DNA of 64,000 nt from JAPOXR01 sp965219635 (GCA_965219635.1 OZ244783.1:3658001-3722000), one strand, 5' to 3'; shown: positions 34,882-44,337, counted from the stretch's first letter. The notes: generated by a model not told the origin, from the sequence alone. Made by a program: numbers and translations.

Positions 34882-35568
34882 TTATGTGACCTTGACAGTC
34901 ATGCTGCCGAGCCGGTCGATTTCCACCTTGAGGCTGTCACCCTTCTGCACGGCTGCAACACCCGAGGGCGTGCCTGACAGGATCACGTCGCCGCCGGCCA
35001 ACTCAAAATAGTCCGACAGATAGGAGATGATTTCCGGGACCTTCCAGATCATCTGGTTGAGGTCGCCTTCCTGGCGGATTTGACCATTGACCGTAAGGGT
35101 TATCTTGCCCTCTGACAGGTGGCCAACGGCCGCCGCAGTGTGCACCGGGCCAACCGGCGCCGAACGTTCGAAGGCCTTGCTGATCTCCCATGGCCTACCA
35201 AGCTTCTTCTGCTCAGCCTGAATGTCGCGGCGTGTCATGTCGAGCGCGAGCGCATAGCCGTAGACATGCTCCAGAGCTGTCTCGACTGGAATATTCACGC
35301 CGCCGGACTTGAGCATGACTGCCATCTCGACTTCATGATGCACATCCGAGGTCTTGGCCGGATAGGGAAACTCGCCTGTGGGATCGAGGTTGCCAGGATT
35401 TTTCTGGAAGAAGAACGGCGCCTCCCGGTCAGGGTTGCCGCCCATTTCGATGGTGTGTGCCGCGTAGTTCCGCCCGATGCAATAGACCCGGTGAACAGGA
35501 AATCTCTTTTCGGTGCCGTATATGGGCAGGGTGGTTGCTTGCGGCGGCTCGAATGCGTTCAGGGGCAT
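34882..35568 (-). CDS. Fumarylacetoacetate hydrolase family protein (short form)
   Basis: A 228-residue FAA-hydrolase-fold enzyme of the short (fumarylpyruvate hydrolase/acylpyruvase-like) type: Y-C-I-G-R-N-Y-A-A-H near the start, D-V-H-H-E-V-E-M-A-V for metal binding, and the G-D-V-I-L-S-G-T-P-S-G-V end motif. GAGGAAG precedes the ATG. It is divergent from a GntR gene, and the 149-bp gap should hold shared control. It may finish a gentisate-like route begun by the operon at 29055-34515, though that route is inferred. Confidence 0.87.
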   Translation of the reverse strand: MPLNAFEPPQATTLPIYGTEKRFPVHRVYCIGRNYAAHTIEMGGNPDREAPFFFQKNPGNLDPTGEFPYPAKTSDVHHEVEMAVMLKSGGVNIPVETALEHVYGYALALDMTRRDIQAEQKKLGRPWEISKAFERSAPVGPVHTAAAVGHLSEGKITLTVNGQIRQEGDLNQMIWKVPEIISYLSDYFELAGGDVILSGTPSGVAAVQKGDSLKVEIDRLGSMTVKVT

Positions 35569-35627
35569 TGCTTCCTCACTGCTGATCCAGATTCAGTACG
35601 GTTGCCTGAATCAGCCAAAACCTGATC

Positions 35628-35641
35628 AATTGCAACCAATT
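35628..35641. promoter_or_regulatory. Candidate GntR operator (inverted repeat AATTG-caac-CAATT)
   Basis: A perfect 5-bp dyad with 4-base spacer in the divergent region between the FAA hydrolase and GntR genes, flanked by further half-matching CAAT elements. GntR/FadR regulators bind short dyads of this size; assignment is by position. Confidence 0.4.
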
Positions 35642-35717
35642 TTGCCAATGGTCAGAAATTGTTTGATTCCAGCTTGGCGCTCATGTAACCAGAGCCTTGT
35701 GCTTATTGGCGGTCAGT

Positions 35718-36431
35718 ATGGATTTATTGGTCAACCAAATCGATCAATCGGCGGGTGTCGGGAAAACGGAACTGGATGGGCGGAACGGAGCGCTCGCTGC
35801 AGTGCGAATGTTCATTGCCTCCGGTGGTTACAGTCCGGGCGACCGGCTTCCGTCCGAGCGCGAGCTCGCATCCAACTTGCAATTGACAAGGGCCAGATTG
35901 CGCTCATGCCTGGATGAGCTTGAGCGGGAAGGCAGGATCTGGCGTCATGTGGGCAAGGGAACCTTCCTCTCTGCCGAGGCTTCGGACAAACTCGCCGAAC
36001 TCGGACGGCGGGTCACCCCCGTGCAGATGATGCGGGCGCGCGCAACGCTCGAGCCGGCATTGGCTTATGAAGCCGCCGTGAATGCCTCAGGTGAAGCCAT
36101 GGAGTGGATCGCTGAATGCCGCGCAAGTGCGGAGCAGGCGGCAAGTTGGGACGATTACGAGGCAAGCGACGACCGGTTCCATCGCGCTGTCGCCGAAGCC
36201 ACCGGGAATGTGCTTCTGCTGTCACTCTTCGACCGTCTCAATCAGGTCCGCCGGCAAGTGGCATGGAATACTGTCATTCGCGGGTCGTCGAGACCGCCTG
36301 CGGACCACTCCAGTTTCGCCGAACACAGTCTGGTCGCAGAGGAAATAGCGGCCCGCAATCCGGGTGCTGCGCGCTCAGCGATGCAAGACCATCTGAATTC
36401 GGTTGCGGCGCGCCTGTTTGGTGAAAGATGA
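35718..36431 (+). CDS. GntR family transcriptional regulator (FadR/FCD type)
   Basis: A 237-residue regulator. The winged helix has G-D-R-L-P-S-E-R-E-L-A and V-G-K-G-T-F-L, and the helical FCD domain has R-x-x-L-E-P, D-D-R-F-H-R and E-H-S-L-V. ATG 35718 is preferred; a GTG at 35697 is in frame. It is divergent from an FAA hydrolase gene and immediately upstream of an NMT1-type ABC importer, so it probably controls uptake and breakdown of the same acid. Confidence 0.85.
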   Translation: MDLLVNQIDQSAGVGKTELDGRNGALAAVRMFIASGGYSPGDRLPSERELASNLQLTRARLRSCLDELEREGRIWRHVGKGTFLSAEASDKLAELGRRVTPVQMMRARATLEPALAYEAAVNASGEAMEWIAECRASAEQAASWDDYEASDDRFHRAVAEATGNVLLLSLFDRLNQVRRQVAWNTVIRGSSRPPADHSSFAEHSLVAEEIAARNPGAARSAMQDHLNSVAARLFGER

Positions 36432-36511
36432 CGTTAGCGCCAAGACCAATCCGCCAAGCCGGAATGTCACTCCGGGCAGGCATGACAAAAGAAGAAAAAG
36501 GGAGACCCAAA

Positions 36512-37483
36512 ATGAAGGAAACCATCAAGAGGATGCTCAGGCTGGCTGCAGCGGTGCCGCTATCCCTGGGAATAGCCGCAGCGGCGCAGGCCGATACAAT
36601 CAAGATCGCGCTTGCCGAGACCCCCTCGGACGAGCTCGCGGCCTTCTTTGTTGCTCTGGACAGGGCAAGGGCAAACGGGCTCGATTACGAATGGACAGCC
36701 TTTGCGGACGAAGAACTGGCAATTCAGGCTGTGCTCAGCGGCCAGATGAATATCGGGTTCGGCACGCCCTATGCCGCCATGCAGCGGTCCAAGGCTCCGT
36801 TGCGGATCATCTTCCAGTTGTCGAAACTGAAGTTCTTCCCGGTGACGAACAAGAAATATAGTTCGCTTGAGGATCTGGATGGTGAACCGATCCTGCTGCA
36901 TTCCCGCGGTGGAGGCACGGATTCAATTGCAAACGTCATTGAGGACAAGGTTGGCATCACATTCGGCGAGCGTTCATACGTTCCCGGTTCGGCAAACCGC
37001 GTTGTCGCACTCGTTGCCGGCCAGGCTGACGCCACCATCATTGACCTCTCAAACAAGAACAAGGTGATGCGCCAGCATGTCGGCAAGTTCAATGTCTTGC
37101 CCATGTTCGAAGTCGAGGCGTCCGATGAAGCCCTGTTCGCCAACTTTGACTGGATCAAGGAAAACGAAGACCAGGTGCAGATCTTCGTCAATGCGCTTCT
37201 CAGTGTCTGGCAGGACATGAATGAGGACCCGACGATCATCAGCCGCGAAACCGATCCTGATGGACCAATTGGTCAGTTGCCGCCGGAGATCCTGGGAAGC
37301 CTCGATCAATTCTATATGGAAGCTGTAGAAGGCGGCCTCTACGATCCCAATGGTGGTGGACGCAAGGCAGCCGAGGCCGACCTGGAATGGTACAGCCAGG
37401 CTGGCCAACTGGAAGGCGATCTGTCGACCCTCGATATCAACGACTTCTGGTACATGGCTCCGCTTGACGCTGCCATGAATTGA
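36512..37483 (+). CDS. ABC transporter substrate-binding protein (NMT1/SsuA-like)
   Basis: A 323-residue periplasmic binding protein. ATG 36512 follows AAAGGGAGA, and the longer frame from 36428 adds no conserved sequence. It has a signal peptide ending A-A-Q-A near residue 28. The mature domain shows the NMT1/THI5-like order: I-K-I-A-L-A, G-L-D-Y-E-W, a Q-A-V-L-S-G-Q-M-N-I-G-F-G-T-P block and S-L-E-D-L-D-G. Ligands of this family include sulfonates, nitrate, pyrimidines and aromatic acids; the ligand here is not inferable. A perfect hairpin follows its stop. Confidence 0.85.
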   Translation: MKETIKRMLRLAAAVPLSLGIAAAAQADTIKIALAETPSDELAAFFVALDRARANGLDYEWTAFADEELAIQAVLSGQMNIGFGTPYAAMQRSKAPLRIIFQLSKLKFFPVTNKKYSSLEDLDGEPILLHSRGGGTDSIANVIEDKVGITFGERSYVPGSANRVVALVAGQADATIIDLSNKNKVMRQHVGKFNVLPMFEVEASDEALFANFDWIKENEDQVQIFVNALLSVWQDMNEDPTIISRETDPDGPIGQLPPEILGSLDQFYMEAVEGGLYDPNGGGRKAAEADLEWYSQAGQLEGDLSTLDINDFWYMAPLDAAMN

Positions 37484-37491
37484 GTTGAGCG

Positions 37492-37517
37492 GCGGCGCCC
37501 CTTTCGCGGGGCGCCGC
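37492..37517 (+). promoter_or_regulatory. Perfect GC-rich intercistronic hairpin after the binding-protein gene
   Basis: A 10-bp perfect stem (37492-37501 with 37508-37517) with a TTTCGC loop, followed by ACTTTTG, directly after the binding-protein stop and before the permease. It has the form of an attenuating terminator, which would raise binding protein over permease expression. Confidence 0.65.
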
Positions 37518-37537
37518 ACTTTTGAGGCGCACCAACC

Positions 37538-38296
37538 ATGAACCGATCGATCTTGCTGAAACTGGTGTCGGCAGTTGCTGTGTTCGGCATGTGGGAGATT
37601 GCCGGCCGCATCCCGGTCAGCTTCGGATTTCCGACCTTTTTCGAGTCCATGGCAGCACTCTTGAACCTGGCGCTGGACGGTTCGCTCTTTGCCGCATACG
37701 TCGATACGTTGCGCCCCCTGGTGATCGGAATATTGATTTCCGCATTCATCGGGATTGCTGTCGGATTGTGGATCGGCCTGAGTCCCTGGTTCGACTGGCT
37801 CGTCTCCCCACTCTTTATTGTCATGCAGGCAGCGCCGCTGGCGGCGCTCATACCGCTGCTGGTCATGGTCTATGGAATTGGACTGACCTCAAAGGTGTTC
37901 GTCGTTTGCATCATGGCGATGCCCGTCATAGTTCTGAATACTGCCGGAGCTGTCAGGAATACGCCGACCAATCTCAAGGAAATGGGTCAGTCATTTCTCG
38001 GAACTGAACGGCACATCATCCTGAAGATCATCATTCCGTCCGCATCGCCGATCATTTTTTCCGGGCTGCGGCTCGGGATTTCGGCCGGTTTCATCGGCGC
38101 CATCCTGTCGGAACTCAAGATCACGCCCACCGGGGTCGGCGACATCATCACCTACAGCCGCTCGATTGCCGACTATCCGAGCATGTACGCCGCCATATTC
38201 TCCATAATCGTGTTGGCGGTCTGCTTCCTGAACCTTCTCGAAGTCATCGAACGGAAACTGTTTGAAGGGAATGTCCGTGGCTATGCATCCGACTGA
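37538..38296 (+). CDS. ABC transporter permease (SsuC/TauC-like), first copy
   Basis: A 252-residue inner-membrane permease with about six helices. The BPD_transp_1 EAA-like loop is in the M-G-Q-S-F-L-G-T-E-R region (about 148-158), and the later G-L-R-L-G-I-S-A-G-F-I-G motif is typical of nitrate/sulfonate/taurine permeases. Its 3' end overlaps the ATPase gene start. The operon has a second, distinct permease gene at 39079, so the channel is probably a heterodimer. Confidence 0.85.
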   Translation: MNRSILLKLVSAVAVFGMWEIAGRIPVSFGFPTFFESMAALLNLALDGSLFAAYVDTLRPLVIGILISAFIGIAVGLWIGLSPWFDWLVSPLFIVMQAAPLAALIPLLVMVYGIGLTSKVFVVCIMAMPVIVLNTAGAVRNTPTNLKEMGQSFLGTERHIILKIIIPSASPIIFSGLRLGISAGFIGAILSELKITPTGVGDIITYSRSIADYPSMYAAIFSIIVLAVCFLNLLEVIERKLFEGNVRGYASD

Positions 38297-39074
38297 AACC
38301 AGCGGAGACGCAGCGTGGCCTGTGGCCGTGTCGGCACGCAGCATCTCCAAGACCTATGGCGGCGAAGTCGAAGCGCTGCGCAACCTCTCGCTGGAATTTC
38401 CGCGCGGGCAACTCACCTCCCTGCTCGGCCCTTCAGGCTGCGGCAAGACAACGCTTCTGAAGATCATTGCCGGATTGCTGGAACCGACCTCAGGTGAGGT
38501 GGAAGTCAACGGCAGGCCGGTGACTGGGCCAGGTCCTGACCGCGCCTTCGTCTTTCAGGACTTTGCGCTGTTGCCGTGGGCAAATGTGCTGCGCAATGTC
38601 GCGTTCGGTCTGGAACTGCGTGGTGTAGCGGTCTCCGAACGCGAGGCGATTGCCGAAAGGCACATCAAGAATGTCGGGCTGGGCGGTTTCGAGAAGGCCT
38701 TTCCCCACGAATTGTCGGGTGGCATGCGGCAGAGGGTAGGGCTCGCCCGGGCGCTGGCCGTCGACAGCGAAGTGCTGCTGATGGATGAGCCTTTCTCAGC
38801 AGTGGACGAGCAGACCAGGCGCAAGTTCCAGGAAGATCTGCTCGGCCTCGTAGCCGAGGAGAACAAGACCTTCATATTTGTAACCCATTCGATTGAGGAG
38901 GCTGTCTACGTCTCGGACCAGGTCGCCATCCTGTTGCCGCGGCCAAGCCGCGTGCACGAAGTGCTCAGGCCTCAGAACCTGCGCTCAAAGGGCGCTTCCG
39001 ATATCCGGCGCGATCCCGAGTATCTTGATACGGTGGATCGCATCTGGGATTCACTGCGCTCATACGTGGAGTAG
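38283..39074 (+). CDS. ABC transporter ATP-binding protein (SsuB/TauB-like)
   Basis: A 263-residue ATPase: Walker A GPSGCGKTT, Q-loop F-Q-D-F-A-L-L-P-W, signature LSGGMRQRVGLARAL, Walker B VLLMDEPFSAVDEQTR and H-loop T-H-S-I-E-E-A. The frame opens at 38262; ATG 38283 is used because AAGGGA lies 12 bases before it, but 38271 is also possible. It overlaps the first permease gene and energises both permeases. Confidence 0.9.
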   Translation: MHPTETSGDAAWPVAVSARSISKTYGGEVEALRNLSLEFPRGQLTSLLGPSGCGKTTLLKIIAGLLEPTSGEVEVNGRPVTGPGPDRAFVFQDFALLPWANVLRNVAFGLELRGVAVSEREAIAERHIKNVGLGGFEKAFPHELSGGMRQRVGLARALAVDSEVLLMDEPFSAVDEQTRRKFQEDLLGLVAEENKTFIFVTHSIEEAVYVSDQVAILLPRPSRVHEVLRPQNLRSKGASDIRRDPEYLDTVDRIWDSLRSYVE

Positions 39075-39078
39075 CGGA

Positions 39079-39831
39079 ATGCATATCCGTGGAATCCGCC
39101 TGCCAGGCATGTCATCGTTGCTGCTCTGGGGTTTGCTCTGGGAGATCGTGGGCCAGTCGGGACTTACATTCTTTCTGCCTCCCCTGTCAGCGGTACTGAC
39201 TACACTGGTTGAAATCGCGGACACGCCGGCCTTTCTCAAGGCGCTGGGTGAAACCGCCCAAGCATTCCTGACGGGTGTATTCGCGGCAGTGGTAATCGGC
39301 ATTCCGGTCGGCATCCTCATGGGAAAGAACCGTCTGATCGACGAGTTACTACTGCCTTGGGTAAACATCTTCCTGAGTGCTCCGCTCACGGCGCTGGTGC
39401 CGGTTCTGATGGTCCTGTTCGGCTTCGGTATGAGGGCCATCGTTATCACCACCACCCTGTTTGCGATCTGGATCATCATCCTCAATGCCCGCGCCGGAGT
39501 GCTGCAGATCAACCGGTCGCTCGTGGACATGGCGCGCAGTTTCGGTGCAACGCCCTGGTCAGCTTTTGCCAAGATCTACTTCTGGGCCGCTTTACCGGAA
39601 ATACTCGGCGGGGTGCGCATCGGTGTCATCCGCGCCGTAAAGGGCGTGATCATCGGCCAGTTGCTCATATCAATCGTCGGTTTCGGTGCGTTGTTCGAAC
39701 TCTATTCGGCCAACTTCCTCATGAGCCATTTCTGGGCGGTTCTCATCGTGCTGTTCGGGCTTGCCTTTACGATTTCGGAGGCGCTTGCGGCATTGGAACG
39801 CCGTTTTTCCTACTATGCCGCAAAACGCTGA
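39079..39831 (+). CDS. ABC transporter permease (SsuC/TauC-like), second copy
   Basis: A 250-residue permease with six predicted helices, an EAA-like loop around D-M-A-R-S-F-G-A-T-P (about 151-160) and the closing V-K-G-V-I-I-G-Q-L-L region. ATG 39079 lies 4 bases after the ATPase stop; the longer frame overlapping the ATPase gene has no family support. It differs clearly from the first permease in sequence, so it is not a recent duplicate. Confidence 0.87.
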   Translation: MHIRGIRLPGMSSLLLWGLLWEIVGQSGLTFFLPPLSAVLTTLVEIADTPAFLKALGETAQAFLTGVFAAVVIGIPVGILMGKNRLIDELLLPWVNIFLSAPLTALVPVLMVLFGFGMRAIVITTTLFAIWIIILNARAGVLQINRSLVDMARSFGATPWSAFAKIYFWAALPEILGGVRIGVIRAVKGVIIGQLLISIVGFGALFELYSANFLMSHFWAVLIVLFGLAFTISEALAALERRFSYYAAKR

Positions 39832-40377
39832 CCGGCCTGCATGCTGGAAGTTGCCTCCTTCAAATCACACAGATGATTTGTGGTTGCTCGCGTTGAACGA
39901 ATGCGCTCGTTGGTCCACTGGGCATGAGTCGGCATGAGGTCGGCCCGGCTGGCCTCGGCGCTTCGGTGACGTGTTCTTCGGGAGACCGGTTCTCGTAAAT
40001 CGAGAGCCTTGATCGCAGTCAGTTTCAGGTCTCCCAATAGAGCCCGAACACGGTCAGAGGCGGCTCCGACCGGTTCACTGCGCCAGGCCAAGAGCCCCAA
40101 TCGTCTCGCAGACCTCAAGCCGCCTTAATGCGAATGTGGCAAGCGCCGTGCATCAGCCTCTTTACGCATTGCAGTTCTTGCATGATCCGGTATTCGCTTC
40201 GGACATGCCGACCCGTGAGATGCGATGACGACCCGAAGGGGCGGAATGACTGGCAGGGATTGTGCAAGAGGCGTGAATCTGCATGCCAGGAATGTGCGGG
40301 GACCGCAGGGCTTCGGTGTTCGGGCCGTTTCACGTGCCGGAAGCAGTTATCCCCGATAGTAGCTTGAGTGTGACCTG
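39832..40377. other. Intergenic stretch, no convincing gene
   Basis: It lies between the ABC operon and an SDR gene. A hairpin GGTTCTCG-TAAAT-CGAGAGCC (39988-40008) may end the ABC transcript. The only long frame (40128-40367) is Cys/Arg rich without a ribosome binding site and was not called. Confidence 0.4.
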
Positions 40378-41097
40378 ATGCCCAATAATCTTGCAGTCTT
40401 TGGAGCTTCCGGGGCTATTGGCAATGCGCTCACACAGCGCATGGCAAAACTGTACCCGAGCGCCACAATTCATGCCTTTTCTCGCAAGCGGCCAGTACAG
40501 GAGCTACCCAATGTCGTGTATCGTACGATCGATTATCGGGATGAAGCGTCAATCGAAGAGTCTGCATGCTGCGCATCCAGAGATGCGCTTCTTGATACGG
40601 TTATCGTAGCAACCGGAATCTTGCATGATAGCGGCTTGATGCCAGAAAAGTCGTTGCGGGATCTTTCGGCAGCCAACTTCCAGCGCGTGTTCGACGCAAA
40701 CATGGTCGTTCCTGCCCTTATCGCCAAACACGCTCTTCCCAGAATGAGCCGGGAAGGCCGGCCGGTGTTTGCGGCGCTTTCCGCTCGCGTGGGCAGTATT
40801 TCCGACAACCGGCTGGGTGGTTGGTATGCATATCGCGCCTCGAAAGCGGCGCTCAATATGGTCATCAGGAATGCGGCGATTGAGATTGCGAGGCGCGACA
40901 GCCGGACTATCGTCGTCGGTCTTCATCCGGGCACTGTCGATAGCAACCTGTCCCGGCCATTTCAGAAGAATGTGCCCGCAGAAAGGCTGTTCTCGCCTGA
41001 GTATTCGGCCAAGCGGTTGTTGGAAGTCATTGGGTCGCTGACGCCGGAACAGAGCGGCAAGTGCTTTGCCTGGGATGGCAAGGAGATCGCTCCTTGA
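40378..41097 (+). CDS. SDR family oxidoreductase (C-factor-like)
   Basis: A 239-residue short-chain dehydrogenase with an N-terminal G-A-S-G-A-I-G cofactor motif, an A-T-G strand near residue 80, F-D-A-N-M-V-V-P, and catalytic Y-A-Y-R-A-S-K-A-A-L-N. The short length and the D-G-K/W-D-G-K end resemble the C-factor/CsgA-like SDR group that is often next to photolyase genes. It has the same strand as the two photolyase genes but is 295 bases away. Confidence 0.8.
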   Translation: MPNNLAVFGASGAIGNALTQRMAKLYPSATIHAFSRKRPVQELPNVVYRTIDYRDEASIEESACCASRDALLDTVIVATGILHDSGLMPEKSLRDLSAANFQRVFDANMVVPALIAKHALPRMSREGRPVFAALSARVGSISDNRLGGWYAYRASKAALNMVIRNAAIEIARRDSRTIVVGLHPGTVDSNLSRPFQKNVPAERLFSPEYSAKRLLEVIGSLTPEQSGKCFAWDGKEIAP

Positions 41098-41392
41098 ATT
41101 TAAGGTCTCCATCCGGCCGGTCCGGCTACAGCCCACTGCATTGTTCAGGGGTGCAAGGCAGTGCACACGATCGATCTGACGCGCGAGCGTTCCGCCCGGT
41201 TGGTGGAGTGGCGGACCGTGACAAACACTGCCAGCCATGGATGCGTGACGACCCGGCCTGGACAAACGGTCCGTGTTGCAGGGCACCTTGGACGGCCGCT
41301 TCACAACGATGGCTATCCTCTATGGTCCCGCCTCATCAAGACCTGAAAATCTGCGCAGGGCAGGGGCAACCGCAAAAGGTCAAGACTCCTCA
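41098..41392. other. Intergenic region upstream of the photolyase pair
   Basis: It holds a 61-codon frame (GTG 41161 to 41346) with GC-rich third positions but no recognisable family or ribosome binding site; it is not called. The photolyase promoter should lie here. Confidence 0.35.
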
Positions 41393-42808
41393 ATGAGCGC
41401 CCCGATCGCAATTCACTGGTTCAGGCAAGATCTGAGGATCGCCGACAATCCGGCGCTCACCGCAGCAGCAAAGGCCGGAAATGTTCTGCCCATCTATATC
41501 CTTGATGACGGTAATGCTGGTGATCATGCTGCAGGCGCTGCGAGCCGCTGGTGGTTGCATCATTCGCTTGCAGCTCTCAACAGTTCGCTGGCTGGCCAAC
41601 TTTCGGTCTATCGCGGGAACCCCTTGGACATTCTTGAGGACCTTGTGCAGCGGTTCGGTGTAGCCTCGATCCATTGGAACCGGTGTTACGAGCCCTGGCG
41701 TATTGATCGCGATACAGTGATCAAGCAACGCCTGAAGGCAATGGGCATAGTGGTCGAAAGCCACAATGGATCCCTGCTGTGGGAGCCCTGGACGATCAAG
41801 AAAGGGGATGGGACTCCTTACAGGGTATTCACGCCATTCTATCGGAAGGGTTGTTTGCAGGCGCAGCAGCCGCGCAAGCCACTGCCCGTTCCCTGCAATG
41901 CAGCCTACTTCCATGACGAGGCTGGATCAGTTGGGCTTGAAGCTCTTGATCTCTTGCCCCGAACGCGATGGGACCAGAAACTGGAACCGCACTGGGTCAT
42001 TGGCGAGAACGGGGCAAACGACCGCTTCAAGGAGTTCCTTGACGAGGGGCTGATCGGATACAAGGAAGGCCGGAACTTCCCGGCCAGGCCCCATGTGTCA
42101 AGGCTGTCACCGCATCTTCATTTTGGTGAGATATCACCCAACCGGGTCTGGTACTCGGTGCGCAATCTTGGCGAAGAGCTGGATATCGATCACTTTTGCA
42201 GTGAACTGGGGTGGCGTGAGTTCTCCTACAGCCTGCTTTATTTCAATCGGGACCTGCCAACCAGAAACCTGCAGCCGAGATTTGATGCCTTTCCCTGGAT
42301 TGACAGTGCCAGGTTGCTGACCGCCTGGCAACGGGGTCAGACCGGGGTCCCGATGGTTGATGCCGGGATGCGCGAGCTCTGGCAAACAGGCTACATGCAT
42401 AATCGCGTACGAATGATTACCGGTTCGTTTCTGGTCAAAAATCTGCGGTTGCATTGGCACCATGGAGAACGGTGGTTTTGGGACACGCTTGTGGATGCCG
42501 ACCTCGCCAACAACAGCGCCAGCTGGCAGTGGATTGCGGGCTGCGGCGCCGATGCCGCACCCTATTTCCGCATTTTCAATCCGGTTACCCAGGGAAGCAA
42601 ATTCGATCCCGACGGCAGCTATATCCGCAGATTTGTGCCGGAACTTGCATTGCTTCCCGGCAAGTACCTATGCAGCCCGTGGGAAGCGCCAGCCCATGTC
42701 CTCGCGGATGCCCGCATCACGCTCGGGGAGACGTATCCCCAACCCATCGTGGACTTACGGCAATCGCGCAATGAAGCGTTGCTTGCCTTCCAGTCGCTGA
42801 CCTCATGA
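41393..42808 (+). CDS. phrB: Deoxyribodipyrimidine photolyase (class I CPD photolyase)
   Basis: A 471-residue class I photolyase. It opens with H-W-F-R-Q-D-L-R-I-A-D-N-P-A-L (antenna domain). The C-terminal FAD domain carries L-S-P-H-L-H-F-G-E-I-S-P, the W-R-E-F region, M-V-D-A-G-M-R-E-L-W-Q-T-G-Y-M-H-N-R-V-R-M and N-N-A-S/N-S-A-S-W-Q-W. It repairs cyclobutane pyrimidine dimers with blue light. ATG 41393 starts the conserved domain; the frame runs 120 bases upstream without homology. The stop overlaps the next photolyase gene by 4 bases. Confidence 0.93.
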   Translation: MSAPIAIHWFRQDLRIADNPALTAAAKAGNVLPIYILDDGNAGDHAAGAASRWWLHHSLAALNSSLAGQLSVYRGNPLDILEDLVQRFGVASIHWNRCYEPWRIDRDTVIKQRLKAMGIVVESHNGSLLWEPWTIKKGDGTPYRVFTPFYRKGCLQAQQPRKPLPVPCNAAYFHDEAGSVGLEALDLLPRTRWDQKLEPHWVIGENGANDRFKEFLDEGLIGYKEGRNFPARPHVSRLSPHLHFGEISPNRVWYSVRNLGEELDIDHFCSELGWREFSYSLLYFNRDLPTRNLQPRFDAFPWIDSARLLTAWQRGQTGVPMVDAGMRELWQTGYMHNRVRMITGSFLVKNLRLHWHHGERWFWDTLVDADLANNSASWQWIAGCGADAAPYFRIFNPVTQGSKFDPDGSYIRRFVPELALLPGKYLCSPWEAPAHVLADARITLGETYPQPIVDLRQSRNEALLAFQSLTS

Positions 42809-44337
42809 AGAAATCTGGCGCATTGCGTCTGATCCTCGGAGATCAACTGACGGAATCTGTTTCAAGCCTCGCCGGTTACGACCGGTCCAGAGACGTCATC
42901 CTGATGTGTGAAGTGTGGGACGAAGCGACCTATGTCCGGCACCACAAGAAGAAGATCGCATTCCTGTTTTCTGCAATGCGCCACTTTGCGGCGGAGCTGG
43001 AGCAATCCGGATACAAAGTCGAGTACACGAGACTGAATGATCATGGCAATGCCGGTTCCTTTCGGGGGGAAGTGCAAAGGGCATTGGAGCGGCACGATTG
43101 CGAGAGGATCATAGTCACACACCCTGGAGAGCATCGTGTGCTCGCGGAAATCAGGTCATGGGAATCCGCATTCGGGTTGCCGGTCGAGATCCGGCAGGAT
43201 GATCGGTTCCTGTGTTCCATCGGCGAATTCCGCAATTGGGCAAGGGGCCGAAGGCAGCTGCGCATGGAGTATTTCTATCGCGAGATGCGGAAGCGTTACT
43301 CCATATTGATGGACGGCCATACGCCGCTTGGCGGCCGCTGGAATTTTGACTCCGAAAACAGGAAGACCCCCGCCGAGGGCACAGAGTTCCCGCTGCACCA
43401 TTGCGTTGATCCAGACGAGGTCACGCATGAAGTCATGACCTTGGTGTCCGAGCGGTTCCCGGACCACTTTGGCGAACTGGAACCGTTCTGGCTTGCCGTC
43501 ACCCGCGAACAGGCGCTGGAGGCCCTCCGGCTGTTTGTTGCGGAACGGCTTGCGGGATTTGGTGACTTCCAGGATGCGATGATCGAGGGCGAGCCGTGGA
43601 TGTATCACTCGCAGATCAGCACCTACCTGAATAGCGGATTGCTCTCGCCACTCGAATGCGTGCGGGCGGCGGAAGAGGCGTATCACCGGGGAAATGCGCC
43701 GCTGAATTCCGTCGAAGGATTCATTCGCCAGATTATAGGTTGGCGCGAGTACGTGCGCGGTGTCTACTGGCTCAAGATGCCCGAATACTCGAATGCAAAC
43801 TTCTTCGGTGCCTCCCGCGATCTTCCCGAATTCTACTGGACAGCGGACACCCGGATGAACTGCATCAGCCAATGTGTCTCGGAGACCCGGGCAAATGCCT
43901 ACGCCCATCACATTCAGCGGTTGATGGTGCTCGGCAACTTCGCGTTGCTGGCGGGGATTGACCCTCGGCACGTCAACGAGTGGTTCCTGATCGTATACGC
44001 TGATGCGTTCGAGTGGGTTGAGCTTCCAAATGTATCCGGCATGATACTCTTCGCCGACGGAGGTTTCCTGGCCAGCAAGCCTTATGCGGCAGGGGGCGGT
44101 TACATTCGGAGGATGTCGAACTACTGCAGTAATTGCAGCTATGATGTATCGAAGAAGACCGGTCCGGATGCATGCCCGTTCAATTACCTCTATTGGGACT
44201 TCCTTGTGCGCAACCGGGCGAAACTGAAGAACAACCAGCGCCTGGCCATGATGTACAGGTCCTATGATCAGATGGCTGAAGCGAGGAAACGAGAAATACA
44301 GGCTGACAGCCGAAAATTCCTGAGCGAGCTCTCATGA
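42805..44337 (+). CDS. FeS-type cryptochrome/(6-4) photolyase (PhrB/CryB-like)
   Basis: A 510-residue member of the iron-sulfur bacterial cryptochrome/photolyase family. The N-terminus L-R-L-I-L-G-D-Q-L is diagnostic. Four Cys, at 353, 441, 444 and 457, match in spacing the [4Fe-4S] ligands of Agrobacterium PhrB (350, 438, 441, 454). The C-terminal region includes M-S-N-Y-C-S-N-C-S-Y and C-P-F-N-Y-L-Y-W-D-F. Family members repair (6-4) photoproducts or act as photoreceptors. Its overlap with the class I gene suggests a combined UV-repair operon. Confidence 0.92.
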   Translation: MKKSGALRLILGDQLTESVSSLAGYDRSRDVILMCEVWDEATYVRHHKKKIAFLFSAMRHFAAELEQSGYKVEYTRLNDHGNAGSFRGEVQRALERHDCERIIVTHPGEHRVLAEIRSWESAFGLPVEIRQDDRFLCSIGEFRNWARGRRQLRMEYFYREMRKRYSILMDGHTPLGGRWNFDSENRKTPAEGTEFPLHHCVDPDEVTHEVMTLVSERFPDHFGELEPFWLAVTREQALEALRLFVAERLAGFGDFQDAMIEGEPWMYHSQISTYLNSGLLSPLECVRAAEEAYHRGNAPLNSVEGFIRQIIGWREYVRGVYWLKMPEYSNANFFGASRDLPEFYWTADTRMNCISQCVSETRANAYAHHIQRLMVLGNFALLAGIDPRHVNEWFLIVYADAFEWVELPNVSGMILFADGGFLASKPYAAGGGYIRRMSNYCSNCSYDVSKKTGPDACPFNYLYWDFLVRNRAKLKNNQRLAMMYRSYDQMAEARKREIQADSRKFLSELS

